NCBI GenBank assembly: GCA_045658165.1
Contig: JAZOUN010000008.1
Coordinates: 1 to 45,942, forward strand
Source of the DNA: UBA1081 sp045658165
GTDB lineage: Bacteria > Bacillota > Clostridia > Oscillospirales > Acutalibacteraceae
DNA: 45,942 nt
Direction: 5' to 3'
The notes under the pieces were generated by a model, which saw nothing but the letters and a program-made list of their open reading frames with translations, did not search any database and was not told the DNA's origin. Below, one piece after another: positions 1-8,217 of the stretch. Each line of letters starts with the position of its first letter. Within the stretch, counting starts at the first letter, position 1. The translations under genes and the position numbers were made by a program.

Positions 1-387
1 GACTTCGCAGAAGCTGGCGACAACGTAGGCGCTCTTCTTCGTGGTGTTCAGAGAACAGAAATCGAACGTGGTCAGGTTATCTGTAAGCCCGGTTCAATCA
101 AGCCCCACACAAAGTTCAAGGGTCAGGTTTACGTTCTTACAAAGGATGAAGGTGGCCGTCATACACCTTTCTTCAACAACTACAGACCTCAGTTCTACTT
201 CAGAACAACAGACGTTACAGGCGTTATCAACCTTCCCGAAGGCACAGAAATGTGTATGCCTGGTGACAACGTTGTTATGGACGTTGAACTCATCACTCCC
301 ATCGCTATCGAAGCAGGTCTCCGTTTTGCTATCCGTGAAGGCGGCAGAACAGTTGGTTCAGGCGTTGTTACAGAAATCAACGAATAA
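1..387 (+). CDS. tuf: Elongation factor Tu, C-terminal part (5' end outside window)
   Basis: Frame 1 is open from the first base to the TAA at 385-387 and encodes the last 128 residues of EF-Tu, the GTPase that delivers aminoacyl-tRNA to the ribosome. The translation runs through domains 2 and 3. It begins with DFAEAGDNVGALLRG, passes RHTPFFNNYRPQFYFRTTDV and ends GGRTVGSGVVTEINE, the usual EF-Tu C-terminus. No in-frame start is needed because the gene enters from the left edge. Codon choice is strongly biased (ctt, gtt, aag, aac), as expected for a highly expressed gene. A strong intrinsic terminator follows at 413-441. Identification is firm from the sequence alone. Confidence 0.97.
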   Translation, partial: DFAEAGDNVGALLRGVQRTEIERGQVICKPGSIKPHTKFKGQVYVLTKDEGGRHTPFFNNYRPQFYFRTTDVTGVINLPEGTEMCMPGDNVVMDVELITPIAIEAGLRFAIREGGRTVGSGVVTEINE

Positions 388-412
388 TTTCGTTAATTAA
401 TGTATAATTTCA

Positions 413-441
413 GGGTGTCGGTTTTCCGACACCCTTTTTTT
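413..441 (+). terminator. Intrinsic terminator after tuf
   Basis: A perfect 9-bp stem, GGGTGTCGG/CCGACACCC, with a TTTT loop is followed by seven T residues. It lies 26 bases after the tuf stop codon. Confidence 0.95.
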
Positions 442-465
442 GTTCATATAATTTTATATCTGCAA

Positions 466-493
466 TAAAAAAACAGCCATTCGGCTGTTTTTT
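466..493 (-). terminator. Terminator of the PfkB kinase gene
   Basis: The hairpin ACAGCC/GGCTGT with a short ATTC-type loop is flanked by A-rich and T-rich tracts. On the minus strand it is followed by a T-run. It overlaps the end of the minus-strand kinase gene and may also act as a second plus-strand stop behind tuf. Confidence 0.8.
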
Positions 494-1382
494 ATTTATA
501 GAACTCATTAATATAAGCTTCAACGTCTTTTCTTGTTCCTCTGAAAGGACCGGGAGTCTCCATTTTTAATGAAACTGTTGCTGTTGCATACAATAAGGCA
601 CTTTCCATGTCATTTGTAAGTCTTTCATTGATGTATGCAGCAAAAGTTGTGTCACCTCTGCCTGTTCTTCCGCTGAGATTTCTTGATTTTATTGGGCAAG
701 AGCAGAACTTTTCACCGTCGTATGCAATAACTTCTGTGTTGTGAGTTATAACAACTTCTTTTGCACCCCATGAATAGAGGAGCTTTGCAGCTTCATATCT
801 GTCTTCAAGACCTGTAAGAATTTCAGCTTCAGCAGCGTCTGTCTTGAGGTAATGGATATAAGGAAGCATTTCCTTTTTGTCTTTCCAGTCTTCAAAATAC
901 ATGCTTCCGCCGTCATTCAGGTCAACATGACGAAGACAAGTCTGAACGTCAACAGCAACTTTGCCTCGTTTTGAAGCTTCTTTTATCATTTCGTTTGTGA
1001 AGTCACCGTATACAAGACCTGCGAAGTGGAATATATCAGCAGTTACGTCATCGGGAATGTCTTCAGCTTCAAAGGGAGTGCCCACAGAAGTACATACGCA
1101 TTTTCTTCTCTCTTTATCGGGAGTGAAATAACGATTGTACATGTTTGATGAACTGGGACAATCAATGCAAAGGATATTTTCCTTGGGAAGTGTGAATGCA
1201 GAAAGTCTTTCCTGGTCAGGTTTTGCTACCTTTGTAACAGCAAGAACATTATGTCCGAGTGCATGTGCTGAAGCAGATGAAAAAATAACTGCACCGCCGG
1301 GACTTCTTATTTCATTATCGAGATGGTCAACATTTCTGTCCATTGTAATGTGACCGATTATAACTGAAGAGTAGTGTTTCAT
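492..1382 (-). CDS. PfkB-family sugar kinase
   Basis: A 296-residue carbohydrate kinase of the PfkB/ribokinase fold, expected to phosphorylate a sugar or sugar-like substrate with ATP in the cytoplasm. The N-terminal GHITMDRNVD segment, the glycine-rich substrate-lid region SPGGAVIFSSASAHALG and the C-terminal signature SGRTGRGDTTFAAYI are visible. The Asp in GRGD is the expected catalytic base. The usual motif is GAGD, so Arg replaces the small Ala here. The start is the ATG at 1382 because AAAGGAGA lies 6 bases upstream; an ATG ten codons further upstream has no ribosome site. It diverges from the Gfo/Idh oxidoreductase gene, which suggests a shared sugar or polyol pathway, but the substrate cannot be read from sequence. 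Confidence 0.85.
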   Translation of the reverse strand: MKHYSSVIIGHITMDRNVDHLDNEIRSPGGAVIFSSASAHALGHNVLAVTKVAKPDQERLSAFTLPKENILCIDCPSSSNMYNRYFTPDKERRKCVCTSVGTPFEAEDIPDDVTADIFHFAGLVYGDFTNEMIKEASKRGKVAVDVQTCLRHVDLNDGGSMYFEDWKDKKEMLPYIHYLKTDAAEAEILTGLEDRYEAAKLLYSWGAKEVVITHNTEVIAYDGEKFCSCPIKSRNLSGRTGRGDTTFAAYINERLTNDMESALLYATATVSLKMETPGPFRGTRKDVEAYINEFYK

Positions 1383-1416
1383 TTGTTTTCTCCTTTTGCA
1401 GAAATAATTCATATGT

Positions 1417-1445
1417 ATTATACATCAACGAATTTATTTATACAA
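1417..1445 (-). promoter_or_regulatory. Sigma-A-type promoter for the PfkB kinase
   Basis: Read on the minus strand, TTGTAT (1440-1445) and TATAAT (1417-1422) are separated by 17 bases, about 35 bases before the start codon. Confidence 0.65.
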
Positions 1446-1506
1446 GTATAATTGATTTATTTTAAATAATCGGCAATAATTCTTTACAAAATTCATAAAT
1501 TTATTC

Positions 1507-1535
1507 TTGTATTTCTCCTCAGTCTATGTTAATAT
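1507..1535 (+). promoter_or_regulatory. Promoter for the Gfo/Idh oxidoreductase
   Basis: TTGTAT (1507-1512), a 17-base spacer ending in TGT, and TAATAT (1530-1535) form an extended -10 type promoter 33 bases before the ATG. Confidence 0.6.
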
Positions 1536-1568
1536 AACCATATAATTAATATCTGCGGAGGTATTTAT

Positions 1569-2723
1569 ATGGCAGACAATATTCTCGACCGTTTCAAAAC
1601 AGACACTGAGGAGCAGGTGGTCGATGCTTCCAAAAAAGTTAAAGTAGGTATTATCGGTACAGGCTGGATTGCAGAAGCACATGCAGCATGCTACAAGAGA
1701 TGCCCCGACGTTGAAATCGTGGCTCTTGCTGATATCGTTCCCGGTAAGGCTGAAAAATTTGCAAAAGACAATGGTATCGAAGGCGCACGTATATACAACA
1801 GTGACCGTGAACTTATCGATAATGAAAAAGATATTGATGCAGTCAGCGTTTGTACATACAACAGACAGCATGCTCCCTGTACAATCTATGCTCTTGAAAA
1901 CGGCGTAAACGTTCTTCTTGAAAAACCCATGTGCGTTACAACAGAAGAAGCTGTTGCTATCTGCAAGGCAGAAAAGGCAAGCGGCAAGGTTCTTTCAATC
2001 GGCTTCCAGCCCAGATTTGACGAGAACATGAAGATGGTTAAAAAGGTTGTTGAATCAGGCGAACTCGGTCAGATTTATTACATCCAGACAGGCGGCGGAA
2101 GAAGAAAGGGTATTCCCACTCCTTACGGCACATCATTCATTGAAGACGAAACAGCAGGTATCGGTGCTCTTGCAGATATCGGTTGCTATTCACTTGATAT
2201 GGTTCTCAATGCTGTAGGTTATCCCAAGCCCCTTACAGTTTCAGGTTATATGTCAGACTTCTTCGGCAAGAATCCTGCTACATATCCCTCACATCCCGAA
2301 TATGCTGAAAAGTTCAGTGTTGACGATTTCGGTGCAGGATTCATCCGTCTTGAAGGCGGCATAATCCTTGACTTCAGAATTGCCTGGGATATGCACCTTG
2401 ACACTCCGGGTGATACAATCATCATGGGTACAAAGGGTTCACTCCGTATTCCTTCAACAGAGTGCTGGAACGGCTCAATCGGCGGTCCTCTCAAGATTTA
2501 CCACGACGTTGCAGGCGAAAAGGTTGAAACAGTTATTCCTGAAAAGGATAATGATGTTGATAACTTCGACAAGAAGATCCGTTCATTCATCGACGCTGTA
2601 AAGTACGGTCTTCCCGCACCCGTTCCCTCAAGCCAGATCATTTACAATCAGGCTATCATCGACGGTATTGTCCGCTCAGCAAGAGAAGGCAAAGAAGTTA
2701 CTGTTGATATTCCTGAAATCTGA
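1569..2723 (+). CDS. Gfo/Idh/MocA family NAD(P)-dependent oxidoreductase
   Basis: A 384-residue dehydrogenase of the glucose-fructose oxidoreductase/inositol dehydrogenase family, probably oxidising or reducing a sugar or cyclitol with NAD(P). Residues 24-35 (VKVGIIGTGWIA) form the Rossmann dinucleotide motif. LLEKPM carries the family EKP signature at 118-120, where the Lys normally takes part in catalysis. The C-terminal alpha/beta domain follows, with GIGALADIGCYSLDM in the usual position for substrate-binding Asp and Tyr residues. GGAGG lies 7 bases before the ATG. The first 22 residues are an extra N-terminal tail. Codon usage is strongly biased, which suggests high expression. It is transcribed divergently from the PfkB kinase gene and is followed by its own terminator. 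The substrate is unknown. Confidence 0.9.
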   Translation: MADNILDRFKTDTEEQVVDASKKVKVGIIGTGWIAEAHAACYKRCPDVEIVALADIVPGKAEKFAKDNGIEGARIYNSDRELIDNEKDIDAVSVCTYNRQHAPCTIYALENGVNVLLEKPMCVTTEEAVAICKAEKASGKVLSIGFQPRFDENMKMVKKVVESGELGQIYYIQTGGGRRKGIPTPYGTSFIEDETAGIGALADIGCYSLDMVLNAVGYPKPLTVSGYMSDFFGKNPATYPSHPEYAEKFSVDDFGAGFIRLEGGIILDFRIAWDMHLDTPGDTIIMGTKGSLRIPSTECWNGSIGGPLKIYHDVAGEKVETVIPEKDNDVDNFDKKIRSFIDAVKYGLPAPVPSSQIIYNQAIIDGIVRSAREGKEVTVDIPEI

Positions 2724-2738
2724 GATATATAAAAAATT

Positions 2739-2765
2739 AAAGGAGCTCTCCGAGCTCCTTTTTTT
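2739..2765 (+). terminator. Intrinsic terminator between oxidoreductase and nadE (bidirectional)
   Basis: The stem AAGGAGCTC/GAGCTCCTT with a 3-base loop is followed by a T-run on the plus strand. An A-rich tract on the left lets it also serve the converging minus-strand nadE gene. Confidence 0.9.
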
Positions 2766-2766
2766 G

Positions 2767-4713
2767 TTATAATTTTTCAAGTTCGTTCAGCCATGCAGCA
2801 GATGATGCATCACTGGGCATGTTGAATTCTCCTCTCGGAGATAATCCGACGCAGTCTGTTTTTACCCCGTCAGGCATACAGCTTCTTTTGAACTGCTGTG
2901 AGAAGAATCTTCTGTAAAAAATCTTGAGCCATTTAAGAATAGTTTCACCGTCAAATTCATCTTCAAAAGCCTTGACTGCAAGATTGTATATTTTTGTGGG
3001 CGTAAAACCATATCTGAGGCAATAGTAAATAAAGAAATCATGAAGAATGTAAGGACCTACAATATCTTCGGTTTCCTGCGCAATTTTGCCGTTTTCATCA
3101 GGAGGTAACAATTCAGGACTTACGGGAGTTGCAACAACATCCTGCAGAACATCGGCACAATTGCAGAAATCTTTACTTTCAGAAATGCTTCTGATAATCT
3201 CACGCATGAGAGTTTTCGGAATACTTGCGTTAACGCCGTACATGCTCATATGGTCAGCGTTATATGTGCACCAGCCAAGGGCAAGTTCGCTCAGGTCGCC
3301 TGTGCCGACAACAAAACCGCCCACGTCACTTGCAATGTCCATAAGAATCTGAGTTCTCTCTCTTGCCTGAACATTTTCAAATGTTACATCGATTTTATTT
3401 ATGTCATGGTCTATATCTCTGCAATGGATTGTGCAGGCTTCTCTTATGTTTACTTCTCTTGCGGTAACACCGAGCAATTCCATGAGTCTGAGTGCATTGT
3501 TGTAGGTTCTGTCTGTTGTTCCGAAGCAGGGGAGTGTAACGGCAATTACATCTTTTGTATCTCTGCCGAGACTTTTCATAGCGTTGACACACACAAGAAG
3601 TGCAAGTGTGGAATCAAGACCGCCGGAAACGCCGATAACGGTTTTTCCGTTTGTTATTTTTATACGTTTACGCAGTGCGGCAGTCTGCATTTCAAAAATG
3701 CTCATGCACTTTAAGTGTTTTTCCGTTTCATCTGACGGAATGAACGGACTTTTATCAACAAAAGCATAATCACCGTTTCCGTAAAAATTGTTATTTTCGG
3801 ATTCAATTACAATTTTCTCAACATCAGTCATTTCGCTGTATGATGAAACACTGTGTAAAAACAGTTTGCTTTTCATTCTTTCAGACTTGATTTTTCCAAG
3901 GTCAATATCTGAAACAATAAGATAATCGGAATCAATAATTTTATCGTTTTCGCAAATAATTTTTCCGTTTTCTGCAATAATGCTGTGACCGGGATAAATC
4001 ATATCTGTTGTGGATTCGCATTCACCTGCAGAGGCAAAAACATAAGCGCAGATACATCTTTCAGACTGCTGTCTTACATTTTCACGTCTGTAATCACGCT
4101 GACCTGCAGTTTCATTGTCTGCTGCGGGATTGAGGATAACCTCTGCTCCGCCAAGTGCAAGAAGTGTGCTTTCGGGCAGGGGAGCAAACAAGTCTTCACC
4201 TGATTCAACTGCAATTTTTGCAAAGTTTTTGTATTCAAAAATGAGATTGCTTCCTACAGGAATGCAATAATCCTCTTTACAATCTTTGCATATGTCAGAA
4301 AAGCAGATTTCCGTAATTCTCAGTTCATCTGCCGAAACAAAACAACGTTCATTATAATTATTGACAAAAGTCTTCGGCACAATACCGCAGATAACGCCTG
4401 CTGACATAAGCACCGTACAGTTAAAGAGCTGATAACCTATTCTTACAGGTGCTCCCACAGTAACAAGGCAATCATATTTTGCTGTTTTTTCTGCAACGGT
4501 ACAAATGCACTTTACAGAATCGTTCAAAAGTTGTTCCTGCAGGAATAAATCTCCGCAGGTATAACCTGTTATGCAAAGTTCGGGAAATACCACAATATCT
4601 GCATTTTCTGCGGCGGCTTCACTGATTTTTTCAATGATTTTTTCTGTATTGAAATACGGGTTTCCAACCTGTATTTCAGGTACGGCACTGACTGCGCGCA
4701 AATAATCAAACAT
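2767..4713 (-). CDS. nadE: NAD+ synthase, two-domain type, glutaminase cysteine missing
   Basis: A 648-residue two-domain NAD+ synthetase. The N-terminal nitrilase-fold domain (about 1-280) normally hydrolyses glutamine to supply ammonia. The C-terminal ATP-pyrophosphatase domain contains VIGVSGGLDST and GTGDLSELALGWCTYN and amidates deamido-NAD. The synthetase motifs are intact. In the glutaminase domain the catalytic Glu (E45, FPELCITGY) and Lys (K114, VPKTFVNNY) are present. The segment that normally reads VEICED, whose Cys is the nucleophile, reads VESGED here, with Gly172 in place of Cys. The enzyme should therefore depend on free ammonia unless another residue compensates. The start at 4713 is set by GGAGG 7 bases upstream; an upstream ATG lacks a site and lies in the promoter region. 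Family identity is firm; loss of glutaminase activity is inference. Confidence 0.93.
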   Translation of the reverse strand: MFDYLRAVSAVPEIQVGNPYFNTEKIIEKISEAAAENADIVVFPELCITGYTCGDLFLQEQLLNDSVKCICTVAEKTAKYDCLVTVGAPVRIGYQLFNCTVLMSAGVICGIVPKTFVNNYNERCFVSADELRITEICFSDICKDCKEDYCIPVGSNLIFEYKNFAKIAVESGEDLFAPLPESTLLALGGAEVILNPAADNETAGQRDYRRENVRQQSERCICAYVFASAGECESTTDMIYPGHSIIAENGKIICENDKIIDSDYLIVSDIDLGKIKSERMKSKLFLHSVSSYSEMTDVEKIVIESENNNFYGNGDYAFVDKSPFIPSDETEKHLKCMSIFEMQTAALRKRIKITNGKTVIGVSGGLDSTLALLVCVNAMKSLGRDTKDVIAVTLPCFGTTDRTYNNALRLMELLGVTAREVNIREACTIHCRDIDHDINKIDVTFENVQARERTQILMDIASDVGGFVVGTGDLSELALGWCTYNADHMSMYGVNASIPKTLMREIIRSISESKDFCNCADVLQDVVATPVSPELLPPDENGKIAQETEDIVGPYILHDFFIYYCLRYGFTPTKIYNLAVKAFEDEFDGETILKWLKIFYRRFFSQQFKRSCMPDGVKTDCVGLSPRGEFNMPSDASSAAWLNELEKL

Positions 4714-4742
4714 AAATGTTCCTCCAATCGGAATATGTATAT

Positions 4743-4771
4743 ATAATAATACTAAATGCAATTTTTGTCAA
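4743..4771 (-). promoter_or_regulatory. nadE promoter
   Basis: On the minus strand, a perfect TTGACA (4766-4771) and TATTAT (4743-4748) are separated by 17 bases. It lies back to back with the promoter of the plus-strand hydrolase. Confidence 0.8.
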
Positions 4772-4792
4772 TCTTCCGATTAGATTGCATTT
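4754..4792. repeat. Inverted repeat between the nadE and hydrolase promoters
   Basis: Perfect 9-bp arms AAATGCAAT (4754-4762) and ATTGCATTT (4784-4792) lie 21 bases apart. One arm sits in the nadE spacer and the other overlaps the -35 of the divergent gene. The position suits an operator for a dimeric regulator, but no regulator is identified. Confidence 0.45.
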
Positions 4793-4813
4793 CCAAAACA
4801 GGTATGCTATACT
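4785..4813 (+). promoter_or_regulatory. Promoter of the lipase-like hydrolase
   Basis: TTGCAT (4785-4790), a 17-base spacer ending in TGC (extended -10) and TATACT (4808-4813) lie 28 bases before the ATG. Confidence 0.75.
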
Positions 4814-4840
4814 AAAGAAAAAAATTCAGGTGGTAGCAGT

Positions 4841-5806
4841 ATGAAGAATGTAATTTCTCTGGTTGATGAAAACAATTATGCAGACATCATGAAAAATGAA
4901 GTAGAACCGTTTCTGGAGGATATAAGAACAGATGGCTATTTCACATCGTACGACGGAAAAAATATACACTACGAGGCGCACACAGCGGAAAATGCAAGAG
5001 GTAATGTTGTTATTGTCCACGGCTTTACCGAGTTTGCTGAAAAGTTCAGAGAAATGGCTTATTACTTCGTTAAAAACGGTTTTAATGCCTTTGCAATTGA
5101 TAACAGAGGTCATGGTCATTCTTACAGATTGCAGGGTTCAATGGAAACGGTACGTATAGATAAGTTTTCTGATTATATAGATGATCTTGACGCTTTTGTC
5201 AATAAAATCGTAAAACCCTATGCCGATAATATACCCATGTACATATTTTCTCATTCAATGGGCGGCGGAATTGCCGCAAGATACATACAGGTTCATAATG
5301 ATGTTTTTGAAAAAGCAATTTTGTCTGCGCCAATGATATGCGCCCAGACAGGAGCTCCTGTTCCCGTTGCAAAAACAATTCTCGGTTTTGCAAGTTCAAT
5401 CGGACTTAAGAATGTTTCTGTTCCCGGTATGTGCAAATTCAAGCCCGATGCTGCTTTTGAAACAAGCAGTGATACAAGCAGACCGCGTTTTGAATATTTC
5501 CTTTCAAAAAGAATTGCAAATCCCGTTTACAGAACAGCAGGTCCGTCTTTCGGTTGGGTAGACGAAGCTCTTAAACTTACAGACCATCTGCTTGATGATA
5601 ATAATTGCAGAAATATAAAAACACAGGTGCTTATTTTCCAACCCGAAAGTGATAACAGAGTAATTTCCTCATATCAGAATGTTTTTGCTGAAAAGGTCAG
5701 TAATGCACAGCTTGTTTATGTTCCCGGTTCAAAACATGAAGTTTTTGCAACAACAAACGATGTGCTTAAAACTTATCTTGATAAAATTTTTGATTTCCTC
5801 GGTTAA
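4841..5806 (+). CDS. Alpha/beta hydrolase, monoacylglycerol lipase/lysophospholipase type
   Basis: A 321-residue serine hydrolase of the PldB/monoacylglycerol lipase group, expected to cleave acyl esters of glycerides or lysophospholipids. Visible motifs are the oxyanion region VVIVHGFTEFAEKF, the AIDNRGHGHS strand typical of this family, the nucleophile elbow FSHSMGGG (Ser139), the acid in QPESDNRV and the histidine in PGSKHEVF. No signal peptide is seen, so it is probably cytoplasmic or membrane-associated. AGGTGG precedes the ATG at good spacing. Its TAA overlaps the presumed ancestral start region of the broken GH16 gene, so the two may once have been an operon. The family is confident; the exact lipid substrate is not known. 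Confidence 0.88.
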   Translation: MKNVISLVDENNYADIMKNEVEPFLEDIRTDGYFTSYDGKNIHYEAHTAENARGNVVIVHGFTEFAEKFREMAYYFVKNGFNAFAIDNRGHGHSYRLQGSMETVRIDKFSDYIDDLDAFVNKIVKPYADNIPMYIFSHSMGGGIAARYIQVHNDVFEKAILSAPMICAQTGAPVPVAKTILGFASSIGLKNVSVPGMCKFKPDAAFETSSDTSRPRFEYFLSKRIANPVYRTAGPSFGWVDEALKLTDHLLDDNNCRNIKTQVLIFQPESDNRVISSYQNVFAEKVSNAQLVYVPGSKHEVFATTNDVLKTYLDKIFDFLG

Positions 5807-6693
5807 AAAAGAATATTATATTCAGAAATCTTAAACTGATATTTCTTGCACTTCTGTCATTTATAACTTCAATCAATCCTTCTGTTGAAATCCCTGAAAA
5901 ATTAAGACAGAATAAAATAGATATGTCTGAATTTGAACTTGTCTGGGAAGATGATTTTGATTCGGATGCACTTGATTATTCCGTATGGTGCGGTCATCAG
6001 GTAAAAAAGGGGACAACAAGTGTAAGAAAAGGCGGTTATTGGAATCTTGATTTTGTAAAAGTTAAAAACGGAAATCTGCACATAGCAACAAAGTATTTTC
6101 CTGAAGGGTATAAAAATAATAATCTGCCGGGATGGTATTCCTGCGGTATCACAACAAGATACGCGGTAAAACAGACTTACGGTTACTTTGAAGTCAGATG
6201 TATTCTTCCTCAGTGAAGCGGCATGTGGTCTGCATTCTGGCTGACTTGTACAGGTGTGACAAATGTAGATGCAACAGGCACTGACGGTGCAGAAATCGAC
6301 GTTTTTGAATCATCGTTTTATTCAGCTTCTTCAGAGAAAGAACAAAACCGTGTCACAATAAATATTCATTATGACGGTTACGGGCCCGAAAAACGCAGTA
6401 TAAACGTCTGCAAACCTTATATAACCGATAACAATCCTTATAATGAATATAATACTTACGGTGTTGAATGGAATGCAGATGAATACATTTTTTACATAAA
6501 TGGTGTCGAAACGGGACGGTCATCGTTCGGCGGCACATCTCAGGTTGATGAATGGCTTATTCTTACCGTGGAAGTCGGAGGTTCTGACAGCAAAGCAGCT
6601 GACAGCTGGGCAGGTCCTGCAATCTGCACAGATGAAGAAGTATCTGATTTTATAGTTGATTATGTCCGTGTTTATCAGTATGCGGAAAAATAA
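5803..6693 (+). pseudogene. GH16 beta-glucanase (licheninase/laminarinase type), interrupted by TGA and lacking a start codon
   Basis: One reading frame encodes a glycoside hydrolase family 16 enzyme, which cleaves beta-1,3 or beta-1,3-1,4 glucans outside the cell. The catalytic motif EIDVFE is intact at about 6295-6312. Two lesions are visible. The in-frame TGA at 6214-6216 falls in CILPQ-stop-SGMWSAFWL, where relatives commonly have Trp (TGG), so a single G-to-A change would explain it. Upstream, the frame reads KKNIIFRNLKLIFLALLSF, a plausible signal peptide, but contains no ATG, GTG or TTG between the stop at 5791 and the ATG at 5923. That ATG has no ribosome site and would give an unsecreted protein. 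TGA is a normal stop elsewhere in the window, so genome-wide recoding is unlikely. A decayed gene is the simplest reading; sequencing error is possible for the TGA. Confidence 0.82.
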
Positions 6694-6704
6694 GAGAAAA
6701 AGGA

Positions 6705-6738
6705 ACAGCAGACACAATTGTGTCTGCTGTCAGTTTTT
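6705..6738. terminator. Bidirectional terminator between the GH16 locus and the SGNH gene
   Basis: A perfect 13-bp inverted repeat, ACAGCAGACACAA/TTGTGTCTGCTGT (6705-6730), is flanked by an A-rich tract on the left and a T-run on the right. It serves both converging units. Confidence 0.88.
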
Positions 6739-8209
6739 ATCTTACCAACTGGTTATTGCTGTAATTGAGACCGACGATGTCAACTTTTGTCTGGGTGAAG
6801 TTATCATAGACATAAATGTTTAATCCGTAATCTGATACGGTAACGTCTTTTTTGTTTGCGAAGATGCTGTTTACAGACAGTATCTGTGTTTCATCCATTG
6901 TGTGTTCAACCGGTTTTACGGCAATACCGTCATATCTGCCGAGGCTTACAGCCTTTGAAAAATTACTGCCGGAGCAGTCATTGTAGTATGTTTTTTCACC
7001 GTTTTCGAAAATCCACATTCCGCCCTTGGAATATTCGGATTTAGGAACTTCCAGTCGTTTGAAGAAATACATCATTGATACACGTGCTGCATCAGGAATT
7101 GAATCAAAATCATTTAATGAAGATGTTACCACGATTTTGTATCTGTTGTTTTTGAATATTTCCGCATAGTCTGTCAATGATGTGATTTTTGTTACATTGT
7201 GATTTTCAAGCTGTTTGTAAAAAACCTGAGCATCTGCTTCCCATGATGAATATGCATCATTACCGCGTCTGTCGGGTACATTGTATTCATTTCTGAGAAG
7301 TTCACCGAAAAATCTTGTGAGTTTTGTGTTGCCGAGATAGTTAAGGTGCTGATTATCTGCAAAATCTGTTGAATAGTCAATGCCCAGCTGTGCTTTGTAA
7401 TCTGTATTGAAATTATAGAACGGAGCATTGTATTCTTCGGCAATAATTTTTGCCTCGTTGAAATATGCCTGATGATAGGGTTCTGCATTGAACGGGATTG
7501 CAACCGCGATTATCGGTATATTTTTTTCTTTTGCAAGTTCGAAAATCTTTCTGTAATAGAGCTGTGATTTCTCAGTCATGTAGTTTAAATAAGCTACATC
7601 TGTCAGGTCTCTTTCTGTAACTGCAGAAGAATTGAAATAACAGTAAAAGCCTTTATGGTTTTCATACATATCTTTGTTACCCTGATATGTAAAGAAGTCA
7701 GTCTTGTTCAGATCAGAATATCTTGAATGATACTGGAGAATTTCAAATAAATATTGTTTATCATCTTCCTGAGTATCAAAACTTGCCTTTATAGCTTCTA
7801 TTTTTGTTTCGGACCACTTGAGACCGTATGTGTTTTTTATTGCAAAACTTGTTTCACTGAAATCTTCGCTCATGTGCAGATAATAAGTGTCAAAAATAAT
7901 AACTTTCGGAGTCTGCGTTTTGAGTGCTTCTTCAAGATAGTAATATGTATTCCATATCGGCTGTGCAGCACCGCAGAAGTTGAATGCGGCAATACCGTAT
8001 TCCTGCCAGAATACTGCCGTGTTCAATCCCTGATAAGCGTGGCTTGAACCTAAAACAAGAACATCTACAGTGTTTTCTTCCTGCTTATAAAATGAATCAG
8101 CTTTAAAAGTGCTGTCGAGATATTTAAAACCGAGGACATATTCCATTCCTGCGAATGTCAGAACAACAGCAACAAGAAATGCAATTATTTTTATCGCGTT
8201 TTTTTTCAT
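6737..8209 (-). CDS. Membrane-anchored SGNH/AlgX-DltD-like protein, partner of MBOAT
   Basis: A 490-residue protein with one N-terminal membrane anchor (about residues 5-27) and an extracellular SGNH-hydrolase-like domain. VLVLGSSHAYQG (Ser56) is the nucleophile block, and DNQHLNYLGN supplies the DxxH Asp/His block. Proteins of this type work with MBOAT acyltransferases. The MBOAT protein moves an acyl group across the membrane, and the SGNH partner transfers it to an extracellular polymer, as with DltD on teichoic acid or AlgJ/AlgX on alginate. It starts 8 bases after the MBOAT stop, with AGGTGA overlapping that stop, so translation is probably coupled. The polymer modified here is not known. 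The C-terminal ~180 residues match nothing I recognise. Confidence 0.8.
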   Translation of the reverse strand: MKKNAIKIIAFLVAVVLTFAGMEYVLGFKYLDSTFKADSFYKQEENTVDVLVLGSSHAYQGLNTAVFWQEYGIAAFNFCGAAQPIWNTYYYLEEALKTQTPKVIIFDTYYLHMSEDFSETSFAIKNTYGLKWSETKIEAIKASFDTQEDDKQYLFEILQYHSRYSDLNKTDFFTYQGNKDMYENHKGFYCYFNSSAVTERDLTDVAYLNYMTEKSQLYYRKIFELAKEKNIPIIAVAIPFNAEPYHQAYFNEAKIIAEEYNAPFYNFNTDYKAQLGIDYSTDFADNQHLNYLGNTKLTRFFGELLRNEYNVPDRRGNDAYSSWEADAQVFYKQLENHNVTKITSLTDYAEIFKNNRYKIVVTSSLNDFDSIPDAARVSMMYFFKRLEVPKSEYSKGGMWIFENGEKTYYNDCSGSNFSKAVSLGRYDGIAVKPVEHTMDETQILSVNSIFANKKDVTVSDYGLNIYVYDNFTQTKVDIVGLNYSNNQLVR

Positions 8210-8217
8210 GGTGTCAC

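Noticed and set aside
5923..6216. Separate small gene ending at the TGA before the GH16 catalytic half
   Set aside because: The two parts share a frame and join into one GH16 domain, with no ribosome site before either ATG, so an interrupted gene is the better reading.
6214..6216. Selenocysteine insertion at the internal TGA
   Set aside because: The position corresponds to a structural Trp-type site in GH16 rather than a redox site, no obvious selenocysteine hairpin was recognised directly after it, and GH16 selenoproteins are not known to me.
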